Positions 1 through 12,640 of a stretch of DNA of 64,000 bases are shown piece by piece; positions within the stretch are counted from its first letter, which is position 1; every line of letters starts with the position of its first letter. The stretch is from Nannochloris sp. 'desiccata' (taxonomy: Eukaryota > Chlorophyta > Trebouxiophyceae > Chlorellales > Chlorellaceae), in NCBI GenBank assembly GCA_019044685.2, contig JAGTXX020000011.1, forward strand, positions 1,736,001 to 1,800,000. The letters are read 5' to 3'. Below the pieces are notes generated by a model. That model was not told the origin of the DNA, searched no databases, and saw only the letters and a program-made list of their open reading frames with translations. Made by a program: the position numbers and the translations under genes.

Positions 1-316
1 AGTCGTCAGAGTCGTATGAAGGCCGCATGTTAAGATATCTTATTGAAAATTCAATGGGGCTAAGAATGCCTCCACATTGGTGGCCAAGTGGCCGATTATC
101 TGGTAGTACTGGGTAGTTTCCAGAAATCTATATATAGTAAATTAGATATTAGTGAGGTTAGAAGCTGGCATTGAAGTATACGCGGCCTTCTGCCTGCCTG
201 CTGCCGCAGTTCAAAGTTTTGAAAGAAAATCTGGTTTTGGATGTGGTTTTATGGTGAATCAAGGGCCTGTCTGTCACATTCTCGCATATTCTCTAAAAGA
301 ATAGACCACAGAGAAC
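1..316. other. Left-edge non-coding stretch, 5' flank of the PP2C gene
   Basis: No reading frame with protein-like sequence is visible on either strand. The stretch is AT-rich with a TA-rich patch near 130-150. It probably holds the promoter and 5' untranslated region of the following phosphatase gene. Confidence 0.5.
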
Positions 317-1460
317 ATGCAGAAGAGCGTGCTCTCTAGCCAGCGGGCCTCCTTGGTCGCTCCTGGACTCGGCAAACTTGCTCCTCGCAGATGCCTCTCT
401 ACCCCTCGCAGAGCAGCCCTTGCACCACCCCAAGCCGCAGTTGCTACCCAGGGTACAGAACTCATCAAAGAAGCCGGCATTGCTTCCAACCAAGGCACTG
501 CTAGAAAGCAAAATGAAGACCGCTTCAGTTTAGATGTCGGTGATCTTGTCCTCTCTTGATCAACCTTATTTGAAATATTATAATCTACCCACTAACTTTC
601 TCATCCTATCTTCATTCTCCATACAGGTTCAAGCTGAATCTAGCCCAATAGCCTATGCTGCTGTCTTTGATGGCCACGGAGGCTTTGCGTGTGCTGAATG
701 GCTTTCTAAAAATTTTACTGCTTACGTTAATAAATACTGGGAAGGAGGTGCTGCCCCAATTGCGGCTATGAGCGAAGCCTTCCGTGCAGCTGATAAAAAG
801 ATCCTTGCACCCAAGCAAGGCATTTTTGGAGCCATGGGGGAACGTGGGATCGGTGGCAGCAAATGCGGCGCCACAGGTGCCGTTGCGCTGTGTTATAGAA
901 ATAAAGAAGGAAAGCCTTGCATTCTGGCAGCTAATGCCGGTGATGCTCGGGTTATTTTGGGTCGTAAAGGTGGTAAAGCTGTGCAGCTTACTATTGATCA
1001 CGTGCCTGATAGTGAGGAAGAAAGAATCCGTATTGAAAGACAAAATCCAAATCCAAAATCCCCTCTTGTTCGATATGTGGGCGGCACGTGGCGAGTTGGT
1101 GGTTTATTGGCCCTTTCCCGTGCCTTTGGAGACGCATTTATGAAAGGAACTGGTCAATTTGAAGGTGTTACAGCTGGGAGTGATGGATATAGCTCTGGTT
1201 TTGGTGTTATTGCAGAGCCAGATGTGAATGTTGTTGAATTGACGAGCGACGATTATTGGGTTGTAATTTCTTCTGATGGATTGTTTGCAAATGAAGAGCG
1301 TGGCGGTGGTGGTGGATTAACGAACGAAGAAGTGATTCAAATGTGTGATAAACTGTCTGCAAAGTCGTGCAATGAGATTGCAAATGTGTTGGCAGAGAAG
1401 GCAGTTGAGGCAGGGACAACTGACGATGTCACTTTAATTGTTTTGAAATTGTCAACTTGA
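317..1460 (+). CDS. Plastid-targeted PP2C-type Ser/Thr protein phosphatase
   Basis: Exons 317-535 and 627-1460 give about 350 residues. Metal-dependent PP2C phosphatases remove phosphate from Ser/Thr. Visible motifs in order: NQGTARKQNEDRF, the metal-binding FDGHGG, GATGAVAL, ANAGDARVIL, ALSRAFGD, SSDGLFANEE and the terminal TTDDVTLIVL with metal-binding aspartates. The first ~45 residues are Arg/Ser/Ala-rich with no acidic residue, as expected of a plastid transit peptide. The splice is ambiguous: a weak donor at 536 with the good acceptor at 626 gives D-V-Q-A-E, while a donor at 540 with an acceptor at 633 gives D-V-A-E; both keep the frame. The substrate cannot be told from sequence. I did not see a specific match to plant PPH1/TAP38 or PBCP. 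Confidence 0.85.
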
Positions 1461-1696
1461 GAGAAGATAAAAATTAGTAATGAAATCGATTTGATGTGCT
1501 GTTTCCAGTTAATTTCTTTTGTTCTTTTTAGACCTGCATTCTTGTTTGTTTCTCCTGTAAAAAAATGAAATTTGGAAACTGGTGTGTGTGCAGCGGAGTG
1601 TGCAGTCCAAAACTAATCAAAGATCAACTTTGTGTTCCTCATATCCTGTATAGAAACTTCTTAATTTGAAATTCTAGAAATATCACGTCGCGAATA

Positions 1697-4600
1697 GTGG
1701 GAATAAGCGAGATGGGGTCCCATAGTGGGGATAAAGCTCCATCTTTTAGACTAAATGATCTACACGCACCAAACATATTACCCATTCTTGGCGTTCCAAC
1801 GGTCCCACCCCCACCCCGTGACTTCTATGAGGATGAGGTGGACCCTACTGGCTCTGAAAAGCCCAGTGCTGCCACCCTGGATGCGGTGATCAACTTGTTA
1901 GGAGAGGCAGATGTTAGCAAGCTGTGAGTGATATTTTCTTATTGTTTTAGTATCTAAGGTCCCTAGCAACACTACGCATTGCTAACTCGGACGATTTACT
2001 ACGCTTTGTCTTTGCAGGCGTCCATTAGATAGTCCCAAGCTTCGGCCAGAAAAACCCACAGCCCTTTTATTAGCCTTACAGGCCAAGTCTTCTACGATTT
2101 TTGATTTACAGAAAGGTAGCCATGCAACCACGACTGTTCAACAGCGGCGGCGTTCCTCCAAACGTGCAGCAGAAGTTCCACCGATCGTGTCTCCTGCTCC
2201 TAACATTCCCGCCCCGCCTCCAGGTGGCTCAACTCCTGGCACCTCATCAGCTGAACGGAATAGACGATCACGCTCCTCACTTAAACTTAGCATCGCAGCG
2301 ACCGAAAAGCCTGCACTGGCGCCTACTATGGCAGAAGAGGCTACTTCTATAGCACACACTTTGATCGCATCATTAGAGAACTTCTCCCGGTGCCATGCTG
2401 ATCTCATAAATCAAGATGGAGAAGGTGAAGGTAACGAAGAGCAAGGAACCAATGGTAAAACTGAAGATGAAGCTGGGGATCGTTCAGGATCTGCTGGTGG
2501 TGGTGCTAGTGGTTGTTCGTCCCCCGCTCATCGCCTTCTCACTGACATCAGAAAACTTGGCGACGTGTCAGTTCGTGCCTGTGCTATGGCTGGAGCACTG
2601 GAACAAGTCCCTCGAGATACCCTCTCTCAAGCTCTCCGTGTCCTACGCGCTGCAACTGAACGTGGTAGGCACACACTTCTTGAAGAAGAAGAAGAAGAAG
2701 AGGAAAGTAGTCCACATGTGGCGTCAGCATTGGCGGCCCTTGAAGCAGTGGTAACTGCCCTGCGATTAAGCGTTGCTGCGTCAACTACTAAATTGCATGT
2801 AGTTTCTGAAGAGGTTTTGGAAGCTGCTGTTGATGCTACACGGTTCCAGCTGCAGCATAATGTCTTACCTTTCCATGACGCTCGTCTAAGAGCTGCTACG
2901 AGACCTGACCTTGGTGCTACGCCTTCTGCAGCAGAGGCGATGGAAGAGGATGCCGCCCCTCCTCCGGTAGGGGGTGATGGTGCTGGACCTTCGAAACCGG
3001 CTACGAGCAAGGTCAAAGCTAAAGGGGTTGGAGGCAAGAGTAAAAATAATGCTACACAGCAACTTGGGTTACAGTACGTTGAATTTAGTTATCGCTAATT
3101 GTTTTGCTTTGTTGTTGTTGTCGGCGCTTTGTTTTCCGAATCAAATACTAACCACGTTCCTCTCTCTCCTTCTTCTTCTGCTTCTACTTCTTCTTCCTCT
3201 TCTTTTTACTGCAGGATTCCTTCTGCTTTGAATCTGGTAACTGACCGTATCCAGAGCGTGCTGAGCCTGCTATGCGAACTTCTTCCTGCTGTCAAGGTCC
3301 CAACAGCCATGCTCATCCCTCTTCTCCGCTCCTCTGTCGCATCAATCACAGTCCCATCTTTACCAGCTCTGCAAACAAAGGCTGCAGCACTCATGGCGGC
3401 GGCTTTCCGCTCCCATTTAGACTTAAGAAAGACAATTCTTGATGAATTATTTACCCACGCCGCCCCCTATCTAGGTACCACTGCCAAATCTCTAAAACGA
3501 GATTTCACCCTAGCAGAGGGCGTTCACAGTTCTACAGGAGGCGATGCTGGTGGCGGTGGTGGTGGTGGTTCTAAAAGCATCCAAGTTTTCACTGCTGCTG
3601 TGCTTCAGATGATCCAAGGCTGTGCTGAACTGCCGCCGCAAGATGCTTCTACGACAGATATAATGGGTGCTTTTGGACATCCAGTCAAAGCTGCTGATTA
3701 TTTCTGGGCGCAATGTTTGGACAGACTGCCTATGGCACGTACCCACAAAGCTGAAACTGATCATGACTTCACTGCTCTCCTTCAAGGGGTTGTAGCTGAT
3801 CTGGTAGTAGCATCTGCTCTGCCTGAATGGCCGGCAGCCGGAACTTTGCTTTTACGTTTAGCTGCGACCATTAATTCTCAACGAGGACTTCAACATACCG
3901 ACCCTGTAGTACGTCAATCATGTGTAGACTTACTTGGCCGCCTTTTAGCTACTGTTCATGCCAGTGAGGCTGCTGCGACAGAGGATAGGGAGTGGCTTGA
4001 GGGCGTTACGTTGGACAACGGATTCGAAGACGCGACCCAGGCTGCACAGGAGCTCTTACTCAAGTACCTCTCGGACCGCCACCACTCTTCATCAACCTCA
4101 GCAAGTATAGCACGGCGGTTCTGGGTGGTTCGATCCTTGTCCGAGACAGCAACGGCAGCGATGCACGGTCACACTGAGGAAGAAAGTAGTGAATTAGATA
4201 AAGAGCAAGTACAAGCTGCATTATTAGATTCTCGTATAAAATTAGATGAACTCGACGCTATGGTGTACGATACAGGCGTTGATGCATCCGATGCTGCACG
4301 ATTAATGCAACAAGCACTTCGCGCTGCCTTTACCCGTGCTGCGCCTGCTATGCTCTCGTGGCTACTTGAAATGCTAGATCCTCGCGCACAGGCACCTACG
4401 ACCCGTGCAAAGGCGGTAAAAGCACTTGCCGACTTGGCTGCAGCTGATCCTGCTGTATTGGGTATGCCTGCTGTGCAAGCCGCTGTGGAACGTTCACTTG
4501 GAGATGATTCAATCAGTGTACGGGAAGCTTCCTTAAATCTTCTTGGTAGACATATGGCTGGTGATCCTGAATTATCACTCAGTTTGTTAGACACTGTCAT

Positions 4601-7193
4601 TAAAGCGGTGGATGACCCTGGTGCCAGTGTTAGAAAATGCGCTATTAAAATTTTAAAAGAAAGCGCCATTGCTGTTCCAGGTTTCCCCCGTGCTACTGAT
4701 GCATGCTGTGCTTTGCTGTTACGTGCTTCCGATTCTGAAGAAAGTGTACAAAATGCTGTAGCGAAGGTGTTCCATGCTCTCTGGTTTAGTCCTCAAGTGG
4801 AAAGTGCCGATGGCAGTACTGTACTAAAAAGATCTTTGGAAGAAAGGGCGGCACAGCTTGCTGATGTGGCAGCTGCTGCGTATGACGCAGGCGGTGCTTC
4901 AATCCATCTACCAATGGATTCTCAAACTCCATTAGTGGGCGTGCTGCGTGCTGCGTTAGGATGGGAAGCACGTGGAGATTTGCATTTAGAATGGAAGGCG
5001 GGGCGCCAAATCGCCGAAGCTTTGCTCGAGTCAATTCTCTCTGAGCAGCACTTGCGTAGGGGTGCTGATGATGGTAATGAAGATGGTGAGGATGAGGATT
5101 CTATCCGTCCTGCATTGCTGGCTTTACATGCTCTTGCAATAACAGATGCTGACTTTTGCCTGCCCGAAAAAAATCCTCAAAAGTTCTTAAGAGCATTGGC
5201 CCCTTACCTAAAAGCTGCCCCAGATTCTCAGTATACTACCGAAGTAGACCGCCGGAACGCTGCAGAACGTCTGCTCTGCGTGCTGAGCGTGGTAGAAAGC
5301 GTCCTGAGTCAACTAGATCACTTGAATGACAACCTTGGCGCCTTGGCCGATGTTCCTGGGGATCTTGTTTTCCTAATTAATCAACACAGATATACCCAAG
5401 TAGTCGCTGCAGCATGCAAATGCCTTGCTGCGTTAGCCCAGCGAAGTACTGCTGCAGCTGCTCGCTTAGTACAGGTTGCACATGTCTACTACAAGTGGCT
5501 GCAATCTCCAGGGGAGCATAGTCAAGCCAACCTACCTCGATTCTTGTTTATTATCGGTCAGTTATGTCGCCATGGATCACAAGTTATTGACCGCGCAGCC
5601 GTACAAACCCCTGGTACAGTCTCCGTACCTGCCTGCCTCGTTACGTTTGGACAATACTGGAGATACAATGGCCCTGCAGCTTTGAAAGAGCAAGTACAGC
5701 GATGCGCCTTGGAAGCTACCGGGCAGCTGGCTATCGCTCGTCCTTTGACCATGGTGCAAACGAATAGTGATGCGAGAAGAATGCTGGATGCTGCGCTGAA
5801 AAGAGAGGCGAGCTCGGGATTTAAAATGGCGGCACTTTCTTCTTTAACAGAATTGCTTCAAGCTGATGCAGAGAGTTTGGAGCGACGTCAAAAGGTTCAA
5901 CTTGCTACCACACCTGGTACTGCTACTGGCGCTGCAGGAAATGGAAGCTCTGGGAGAAAGAGGGCGGCAGCAGGTTTAGCCTCGGCAAAGAAGAAGAAAA
6001 GAAGAAAGAAAAGCTTTGCTAATGATGAGGTTACTGACGAGGAAGAAGAGTTTGTGCCACGTTCTACTACAGTCGTAGCTACTGAAAATGGAGAAGGGGA
6101 TTCTTTGTCACAGAGTAGTGCAGTTCTCCAGCAACATTGGGATGCAGTCCTTGTGTTGGCTACGGACAGCGGTGCTGCTGCTACTGCTGCTGCTGCTGGA
6201 GTAAGCTCTGCCGCTGCTGCCCGCATCGCAGCAGACGGTATTGCTATTCGCCGTCGTGTTATTGCGTTAATGGATGTGGTCCTTCGTGATGGTCTTGTCG
6301 GTCCATGGACTGCTGTGCCTGCTTTGGTCGCGCTGAGCAGTGATGGGGTGCCTGACATTGCAAACCGGGCGCTGCGCCTGCTGTGCGAACTTGCTGAAAA
6401 GCACCCTCAATATGTCGATGCTGGAAGACTCACGGCAGGATTAGAACAAGCGTATAAACTCCACTGTGGGTCTGAACCTCAGCAGAATAACAATAGAACT
6501 GCTGCTACTCCTAGAAAGAGCAATCCTATAGCTCCCTCTGCTGTTCTTGCTGCCTTGGGCGGCATGTATTCCCGTCTTGTCTGGTCTTCTAGACCCCGTA
6601 GAAATGACTTCTTACGTGCATTATTACGCCAGTACCGTGTCGTACTCGGTTCTGGTGTCGCTGCTGGTCGTGCGGATGTAAATGGTGCTCCACTGCGGTT
6701 GCTGGCGTTTATCGCTGCAGTTGCTGGAGCCCTTCCTTTCCGCCGTGCTGAAGAGGCGTGTATAATCATTCAAGAAGCTGCTGGAATATGTGCTTCGCAT
6801 GCTGATGCGGTCCTTGTGGAGCTGCACTCTGTTCTAGGAGCAGGAGAACAAGAAGAAGAAGAAGAAAACACGACCCGGGTTCCCGATGCAGAGTCACTTG
6901 CTGCCCCCTATCGTGCTGCTGCTGCTCTTTGCATGTTGTATAGATTACGTGCAAGAATGGAGCGTGCGTATAGTATCTCTCCTGAACGTGCTGCTGCTTT
7001 TGATGCTGCGGGTAAAAGAAAAACTGCGGAAGAAAGCTTGACTGTCTCTATCGACCCCACTGCGCCTCCTCTTCAACTAGGGGACTTGGATTTGGGTACA
7101 GCGGTGGATGCAATGACAGCACGTCAGCTGATGGTAGAGCTTGAAGAGTCACACGGTGGAGTAGGTGAAGACGATGTAGAAGAAGCCGAGTAG
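1697..7193 (+). CDS. SCC2: Cohesin loader subunit SCC2 / NIPBL
   Basis: Exons 1697-1923, 2018-3073 and 3215-7193 give about 1753 residues, the size expected for the HEAT-repeat cohesin loader. With SCC4/MAU2 this protein loads cohesin onto chromatin in the nucleus. The N-terminus has a short conserved-looking segment (TLDAVINLLGEADVSKL), then a Pro/Ser-rich linker. Helical HEAT repeats fill the middle; the diagnostic stretch is near residues 850-920 (SVREASLNLLGRHM, then DDPGASVRKCAIKILKE), typical of Nipped-B/SCC2. A lysine-rich block near residue 1343 (AKKKKRRKKSF) looks like a nuclear signal, followed by an acidic patch. Both introns join in frame, at good GT and AG sites. An in-frame ATG at 1712 is an alternative start. 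Microsatellite-like GAA and GCT runs encode Glu and Ala tracts. Confidence 0.9.
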
Positions 7194-7540
7194 AAATTAA
7201 TTCATTCAATGAAGAAATAAATTTTGCTTTTAAATTTCCGGTGCGTATGCTATATAAAACGAAATGTTTGTATGATAGTCCTGGCAAGTATAGAATGAAT
7301 AAAAATTAATATCAATATGTAATGACATGTAGTATGGAACAATTAGAAGAAGGTATCAACGTGTTGTTCAAATATGGGATAGGAAGGAAATGAAATTCTA
7401 GGAATAGTGCGGCCGACACCTGGCATGATTTGGCATGGTCCCCTAATTATCTATTAATAAATCTTTAATTGTTGTCTGTAATGCTGCTTTGTTTTTAAAA
7501 TCGTTAAGATAGTAGATGACATATCTTCTACATTTCTAAA
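7194..7540. other. Intergenic spacer between SCC2 and the prolyl hydroxylase
   Basis: AT-rich, with AATAAA-like elements near 7214 and 7295 that could serve SCC2 polyadenylation. Two copies of TGGCATG sit at 7421-7427 and 7431-7437, exactly one helical turn apart, about 105-120 bases before the next start codon. No coding sequence is visible. Confidence 0.5.
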
Positions 7541-9089
7541 ATGCTTCAACAAGGCCGCAGAGTGCCAAGGAGGCCGCGAGAATGGGGTTCGCGAGCATTA
7601 TTTATTGCGGTGCTTTTTTGGATCGCAGGGGCCTTTCTCTTTGCAACGAGGCTGTCTACCTTAAAGCATGCACCGATAAATAGTGCTGATGCTCCAGAGC
7701 TTTCCATAGGTGAGCAAAAACATGCCAAATATGTTGACTTGCTTTCAATTTTCTGGCCGGCTGTTTCTGGGGCTAGCCCAAGCGACAATATTTTTATATA
7801 CTTGATTAATTAGCGACTTCTCTAAGGTTTAATGATCCATATCTGCTATATACTAACTGAATATGTCCATTCTTTCGCTTATTTTTGCAGATTCTCCTAT
7901 CTACATCAAATCAAAAAATATCATTTCCAAAAATAGACGACGCCTTGACACCACCAACAGAGCAAAATCAGCTCCTCTACCAACCTCACCACCAGCTTTA
8001 GCTCTTTTACACGCTCCTGAAGAGAGAGTGTCCGAGTTAGCTTCCCCTTTGACTCCAGATACTCTTAAAGGAGGCTGGCAGTTCAATCAACAAGTCTACA
8101 ACCACGCCACTAAAAATTTAAAAGAAAATAACGCAACTGTAATTTCCTGGGAATCTCCTCGACTGGTTCATTTTAAAACCTTTCTCAGCTCTGAAGAGGT
8201 AGATCATTTAATAAATATAGCAGAATCTGGGTTTACAAGGTCAGAAGTTGTCTCAGATTCTGAAGCCATCAGTCAAAGTAGGACCTCGTACGGTGCCTGG
8301 ATGAACGGAGAGCGCCGAACAGAGACTGTCTACCAAATTCAGGATAGAATAGCGCAGGTAACAGGTATTCCAGAAGCATTTGGGGAGTCTTTATACGTTC
8401 TCAGGTATGAACAAGGGCAAAGATACGAAATGCATACTGATCATTGTAGGGCCAACTCTGGAAAAGAAGAAGCGCTGCCAAAATCGTGTAGAACATTTTT
8501 GAAAAGATCTGGAGGGCCTGGATGCGGGCTTGATGGTGGCGGGCAGACGTGTGGTGATAGATTGGCGACGTTTATTATCTATTTGAAGTCCCCTGAACGA
8601 GGTGGGGAAACTGTATTTCCTCGAGCGGTACTTCAAAATCAATCAGCAGCATTGAAATCAAGTGAGGCTGCTGATCTTGCCCATGCGCCTGTGGATTCAT
8701 TGATTGGTGTGAGTGCAGATGGGACACTAGGACAAGCTGAAAATGGAAATGGAGTTGAAGCTGCTGCTCACCGTGGCAGCGAGAAGGCCAATAAACATGG
8801 TAGCCTTGATGTTGATGTTGCTGGCGCTGGCAAAGACCCTCTATTTCCTTGGTACTGTACAAAAGCAAGTGAAGATAAGGTTCTAAAAGTTTTCCCCCAA
8901 CCTGGCGATGCTATATTCTTTTTTAACTATATACCGGGAACGCCAGGAGAGACCATCAGCGATGATTTGATTATTTATAATAATGCATTGGCAGTACCAG
9001 ATCCGACATCTGCTCATAGTGGGTGTCCACCTATTGAAGGGACTAAAATGATTGCAACACGCTGGATGAGATCATCAGTGTTTGAATAG
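7541..9089 (+). CDS. Membrane-anchored prolyl 4-hydroxylase (2-oxoglutarate/Fe(II) dioxygenase)
   Basis: Exons 7541-7709 and 7891-9089 give about 455 residues. Prolyl 4-hydroxylases of this type hydroxylate prolines of secretory proteins in the ER/Golgi. Residues ~20-40 form one hydrophobic signal anchor, then a Lys/Arg/Pro-rich stem. The catalytic domain starts near PRLVHFKTFLSSEEVDHLI. Iron ligands are His238 and Asp240 (MHTDH) and a distal His432 (AHSGC); Lys442 (GTKMIATRW) is placed to bind 2-oxoglutarate, ten residues after His432 as in the family. Two insertions are unusual: a Cys-rich one after the HxD motif and a ~75-residue low-complexity one between GGETVFPRA and the PGDAIFFF strand. 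Hydroxyproline-rich cell-wall proteins are the usual substrates in algae, which is inference here. Confidence 0.9.
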
Positions 9090-9171
9090 AAACTTTGTAG
9101 TTTATTATACTGTGAATAAAAATAAATTTTTGAAATTGAATATTTTTTGGGCGTGATGTGATGTCCATTTT

Positions 9172-9192
9172 TGTGTGTGTGTGTGTGTGTGT
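9172..9192. repeat. (TG)n microsatellite
   Basis: Ten uninterrupted TG units lie in the short spacer between the 3' ends of the convergent prolyl hydroxylase and PUB-domain genes. Confidence 0.9.
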
Positions 9193-9249
9193 CTCTCTTT
9201 GTGTTCAGTTCTTTGATTAAAAATACTACATAATAACGAAATTCTCCCC

Positions 9250-10791
9250 TTACAAAGCACCAAAGAATGGATTTGTTAAAGCTGAATTCAAATTTTCAGC
9301 AGCAGCTTCCAATAGTAATCTATCCCACCGATCTGCCGGCATCTCCAACTGGTCATCACTTTCTTTTCTAAACCCACAAACCTCTAAAAAGTCAACAGCA
9401 CCAGTAAACGCAACCACGCGTTGCTGTACAGCAGGGTTACTCAAACGAATCTTACGGTATCTCTCCTCGGTTGGGTTCGTAGCCACGTTGGTAACGAATT
9501 TTAATAGAGTGGTCCAAGCAGTGCGGAGCGCCTCGTCTTGATCGGGATGTGCTTTCTTCATTCCTACTAAAAGGACCCGCATTTTCTCTGCTTTGGCGAC
9601 TGGTTTGACAGGCAAACGTCTTTTAGCCTCAGCTTCTGCCATTTCGCGTTCTTTACGGCGTTCTTCTTCTTTTTCTTCTTCTGTTAGTTCTAGTGGAAGA
9701 CCTAGCTTTGCGCGTCGCTCCATACGATCTTGTTCTGTAAAGAAAGGAGGAGGAGGAGTAAAAAAAATGTTAATGAATAAACCTTGAATAGACGTTTAGA
9801 TAGTTAGCAATACGATTTAAAGTTACTGCAGTACAATAGGTAAGAATCCTTCGTACCTAGCTTTTTCTTGATCTTCTCCCTGGCTCTTTCTTCTTCTTCT
9901 TTCTCCCGCTGTCGCTCTTCAGCAACCCGTTTCAACCTCATTTCTTCCTCTTTACGAACCATAGCCGCCATCTCTTTACCCATACGGACCTGAACAGAAC
10001 AGAAAATAGTTGTTAACACAATATAAGCCCAATGTGCTCATCAAAGAATTGTGGAACGGTACTAATCTCTCAAGTAAATATCATATGCTTTTTATTTCTA
10101 CAAAGTATATCGATACCGAGTATCTCTCAAATATCTCTCTTACCCTTTCTACCTCTCTCAATCTTTCAGTTTCCCTCTCCTCCGCCTCTCTTTTCTCCTT
10201 GGCTTTACGAATAAGCTCCAGAGCTTGTGATTTTGCTTCTTCAGGGGATAATTTCGTTTTTGCAGTGGCTTTGGGCACCAGTAAAGGCTCATCAATGTCC
10301 CTGTCGTTCTCATGGTCGGCTACCCAAGCAATAGCATTATCTACAGATTCACCTCCAGAGCTGTATATAGCCCGGATAGCACGGTTCTTGTCGAAACCCA
10401 TGTCCAGCATCTGCTGTAACAGAGCTTCGTTGACTTCAGCAGCTACAAGCTCTGCTTCGGTGGTGGTACTGCTGCCAGCAGCGCCCTTGGTGTCCGTTGC
10501 AGCCCCACCGTCGTTCAACTCAGCTCGTGCTTCCGCCATCTCGACTTCTGTGTTGATGGTAGGCGCTTCTCCTGTTTTGTCTTGGAATTGTGCATGACCA
10601 GTGCGTTTTGTGTGGAGGTCTTGTTCGGTTTGTGTTTTACAGACTTTGCCGCAATCGGTGCAGACAAGTCGTTTTACAGCCTCGACAGATTCTTCGAAGT
10701 TTGTATGGCCGGTAGCGTCGGCATGGTCTTGAGCTTCCTTTACAGAGCGTAAGAACGTGTTGCAGTCCTTGCACACGAGTGACTGAGCCAT
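9250..10791 (-). CDS. Zinc-finger / UBA / PUB domain protein, probable p97 (CDC48) cofactor
   Basis: Exons 10791-10144, 9989-9857 and 9734-9250 give about 421 residues. Two C2H2-like fingers lie at residues 7-29 (CKDCNTF...HADATGH) and 44-66 (CTDCGKV...HTKRTGH). A UBA domain at ~121-161 (LLQQMLDMGFDKNRAIRAIY) should bind ubiquitin. A long charged helix follows, and the last ~110 residues form a PUB/PUG domain, which in known proteins binds the tail of CDC48/p97. This finger-UBA-PUB order is found in a plant family. The start is the ATG directly before the first finger; an upstream in-frame stretch from 10860 adds nothing conserved. All joins keep frame. Confidence 0.8.
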
Positions 10792-11150
10792 AAAGAAAAA
10801 CCTGTTCAATGATGAAAATTCTTGATTGATCACGCGCAAAAAGCGTAGCTGACAATGCACCGCTGCCTGAATAGGGTAACAACAATATCCGTGGTAAAGA
10901 AAATATGAATGTGTTCCTTATACCTTCTCCACCCTTCTTTTCTTTTCAACAACCAACAGACCTTCTTTTTAATTGTATCTCACCGCTCCTTCCACAGATT
11001 GCAACCACTTCCAAAGAGCTATTTCTTTTCACATAAAGGGAACTTTTCAACTTCTGAGCAACTTTCTTACAGATACAAACACATAAATACCCATTTATTT
11101 TATATCAGATTCTTTTTCATTCACCTTGAAAGGCTCCTTGCTTAATACCA
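10792..11150. other. Intergenic spacer between two minus-strand genes
   Basis: Pyrimidine-rich on the plus strand from about 10920 to 11140 and without coding character. It should contain the promoter of the PUB-domain gene and the 3' end of the ARID gene. Confidence 0.45.
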
Positions 11151-12409
11151 CTACCCTATTGTTCTTTCTTCTTCTTCTCTTTTATGCCTCAAGAACACTT
11201 CATAAGGCAATAGATACTTGGCATAAGTTTCTCTAACCACATACACTCTACGGAATGTTCTCGTATCAAACCCTAGTTCCCGTCCTACTGCGTTCCAGAG
11301 CTTTCTATTAGATACTTCTCCAAATCCACCGCGACTTTGAACCGCTCTCCACAAGGCCAGGACAGGAATATCGACCCCTCCTGTTACCATAGGCATCTTT
11401 CTACCGAGCAGAGACCACGAGACATCTACCCCGACGCTAAGACACTTGTGCACAGTATTCATCATGTCTTCATGCACCAACGGAGCAGCGTCTTTGCCTC
11501 CTTGATGTGCTGCGACATGTGCTGCCGCTGTCGGCAGTGGTGGTGGTGCCGCGACTGAAACAACTTTTTTCTCTCTTTTCCTCTCTACAGGCACATTAGA
11601 AATATTGAGATAAGCGGGTTGTGGAGGTTGAGCATTTTGTATGATCTTTTCTCGACGCTGCTGTCCTGTAAATCGCCCCAGGCGGTCTTTGGGGGCAGAC
11701 GGTGGTTCTTGTAGCAGCGCGTTAAACGGATCTTTAGGTGCCGTTGTAGCTGCCAAGGCATTGAGACTCTCTTGTGTCCACTCAGCTAAGTTAATTATTT
11801 CAACTGCCGAGGTAGCAAAGGTGGAATTAGCAGGGTGGATGGGAGGAGGCAGCTCATCTGGTAGTTCAGTTACAGTGGGGTCTGAAGGCCGGAGGCCAAT
11901 TGATCTGCAACGAACATAGATATATTAAGTAACTAAATTAGTTTGAGTGCATTGTCTATACTGTGTATTCTACTGCAAATAGTACTAATCCAGTAAATGC
12001 GTAACGTGCAAGAAGGGAAGAGGGCTTACACTGTTTCTAAGTGGGTTTGCATTTCTTGGAGAGAAATTTTACCATTTCTCCTATTCATTTTTAGATGTTG
12101 TGGCTGCTCTCCTATTTGGTCCATAATCATTCTTTGTCTGGAAGGTCGTTTTTCACGTTGAGACTGTCGTAGAGCGTCATTTGCGGCCGCATCCAAGCCA
12201 TTTGCAGGAGCAGGGCCTATTCCAGCAACAGGAGGTGCTGCGGCTGCAGTGGGCCACTGAGAGGCAACAAATAAAGCTGGAGCAGCTGTGCCAGAATCTG
12301 GGTCGTGTATTGGAGCAGTGGATTGCTCTAAATAATTTATAGCATCTATTACCATTGCAGCTGCGTCAGCAGACTTGTCGTCGCCTGCAAGATCAATTAC
12401 TTGATTCAT
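11151..12409 (-). CDS. ARID/BRIGHT-domain DNA-binding protein
   Basis: Exons 12409-12030 and 11904-11151 give about 377 residues. The C-terminal ~80 residues are an ARID domain (DIPVLALWRAVQSRGGFGEV, then NRKLWNAVGRELGFD and the RETYAKYLLPYEVFL helix), so this is a nuclear DNA-binding protein, probably a chromatin remodeller subunit or transcription regulator. The N-terminal two thirds are Ala/Pro-rich and low in recognisable structure; a basic patch (QREKRPSRQRM) may be a nuclear signal. The donor at 12029 (GTAAGC) is chosen over an overlapping GTGTAA because only it keeps the frame. ATG 12409 is the first Met after an in-frame stop at 12451-12449. Confidence 0.8.
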
Positions 12410-12640
12410 TTTCTTAAATTTCTCCAAGATGCTCGAATAACTTGGTTGTCAGCTGCTCTCAGACATTCTTTATATGTAGCTGATTCGCTCAAATTAAAGT
12501 AAATTATCTGTCTGCAGTGAGGAGCGTCTTCCCCTCTTTTATTGAACTAAAAAGAAAATCTTTTTTTGTTTTGAAAGTTCTTAAAGGGGGAGACTGAGCT
12601 TTGCTGAAACACAGGGTTAAATGGTAGCTATTTTATACTT
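12410..12640. promoter_or_regulatory. Head-to-head promoter interval, ARID gene / PIG-P
   Basis: A 231-base stretch separates the two start codons, so both promoters and 5' leaders must fit here. No specific element is recognised. Confidence 0.45.

Noticed and set aside
4169..4669. A 166-codon antisense frame within SCC2
   Set aside because: Shadow of the HEAT-repeat coding strand; no homology and no promoter context.
10909..11145. A 78-codon frame in the spacer at 11 kb
   Set aside because: Composition follows pyrimidine-rich DNA, not a protein; no splice partner.
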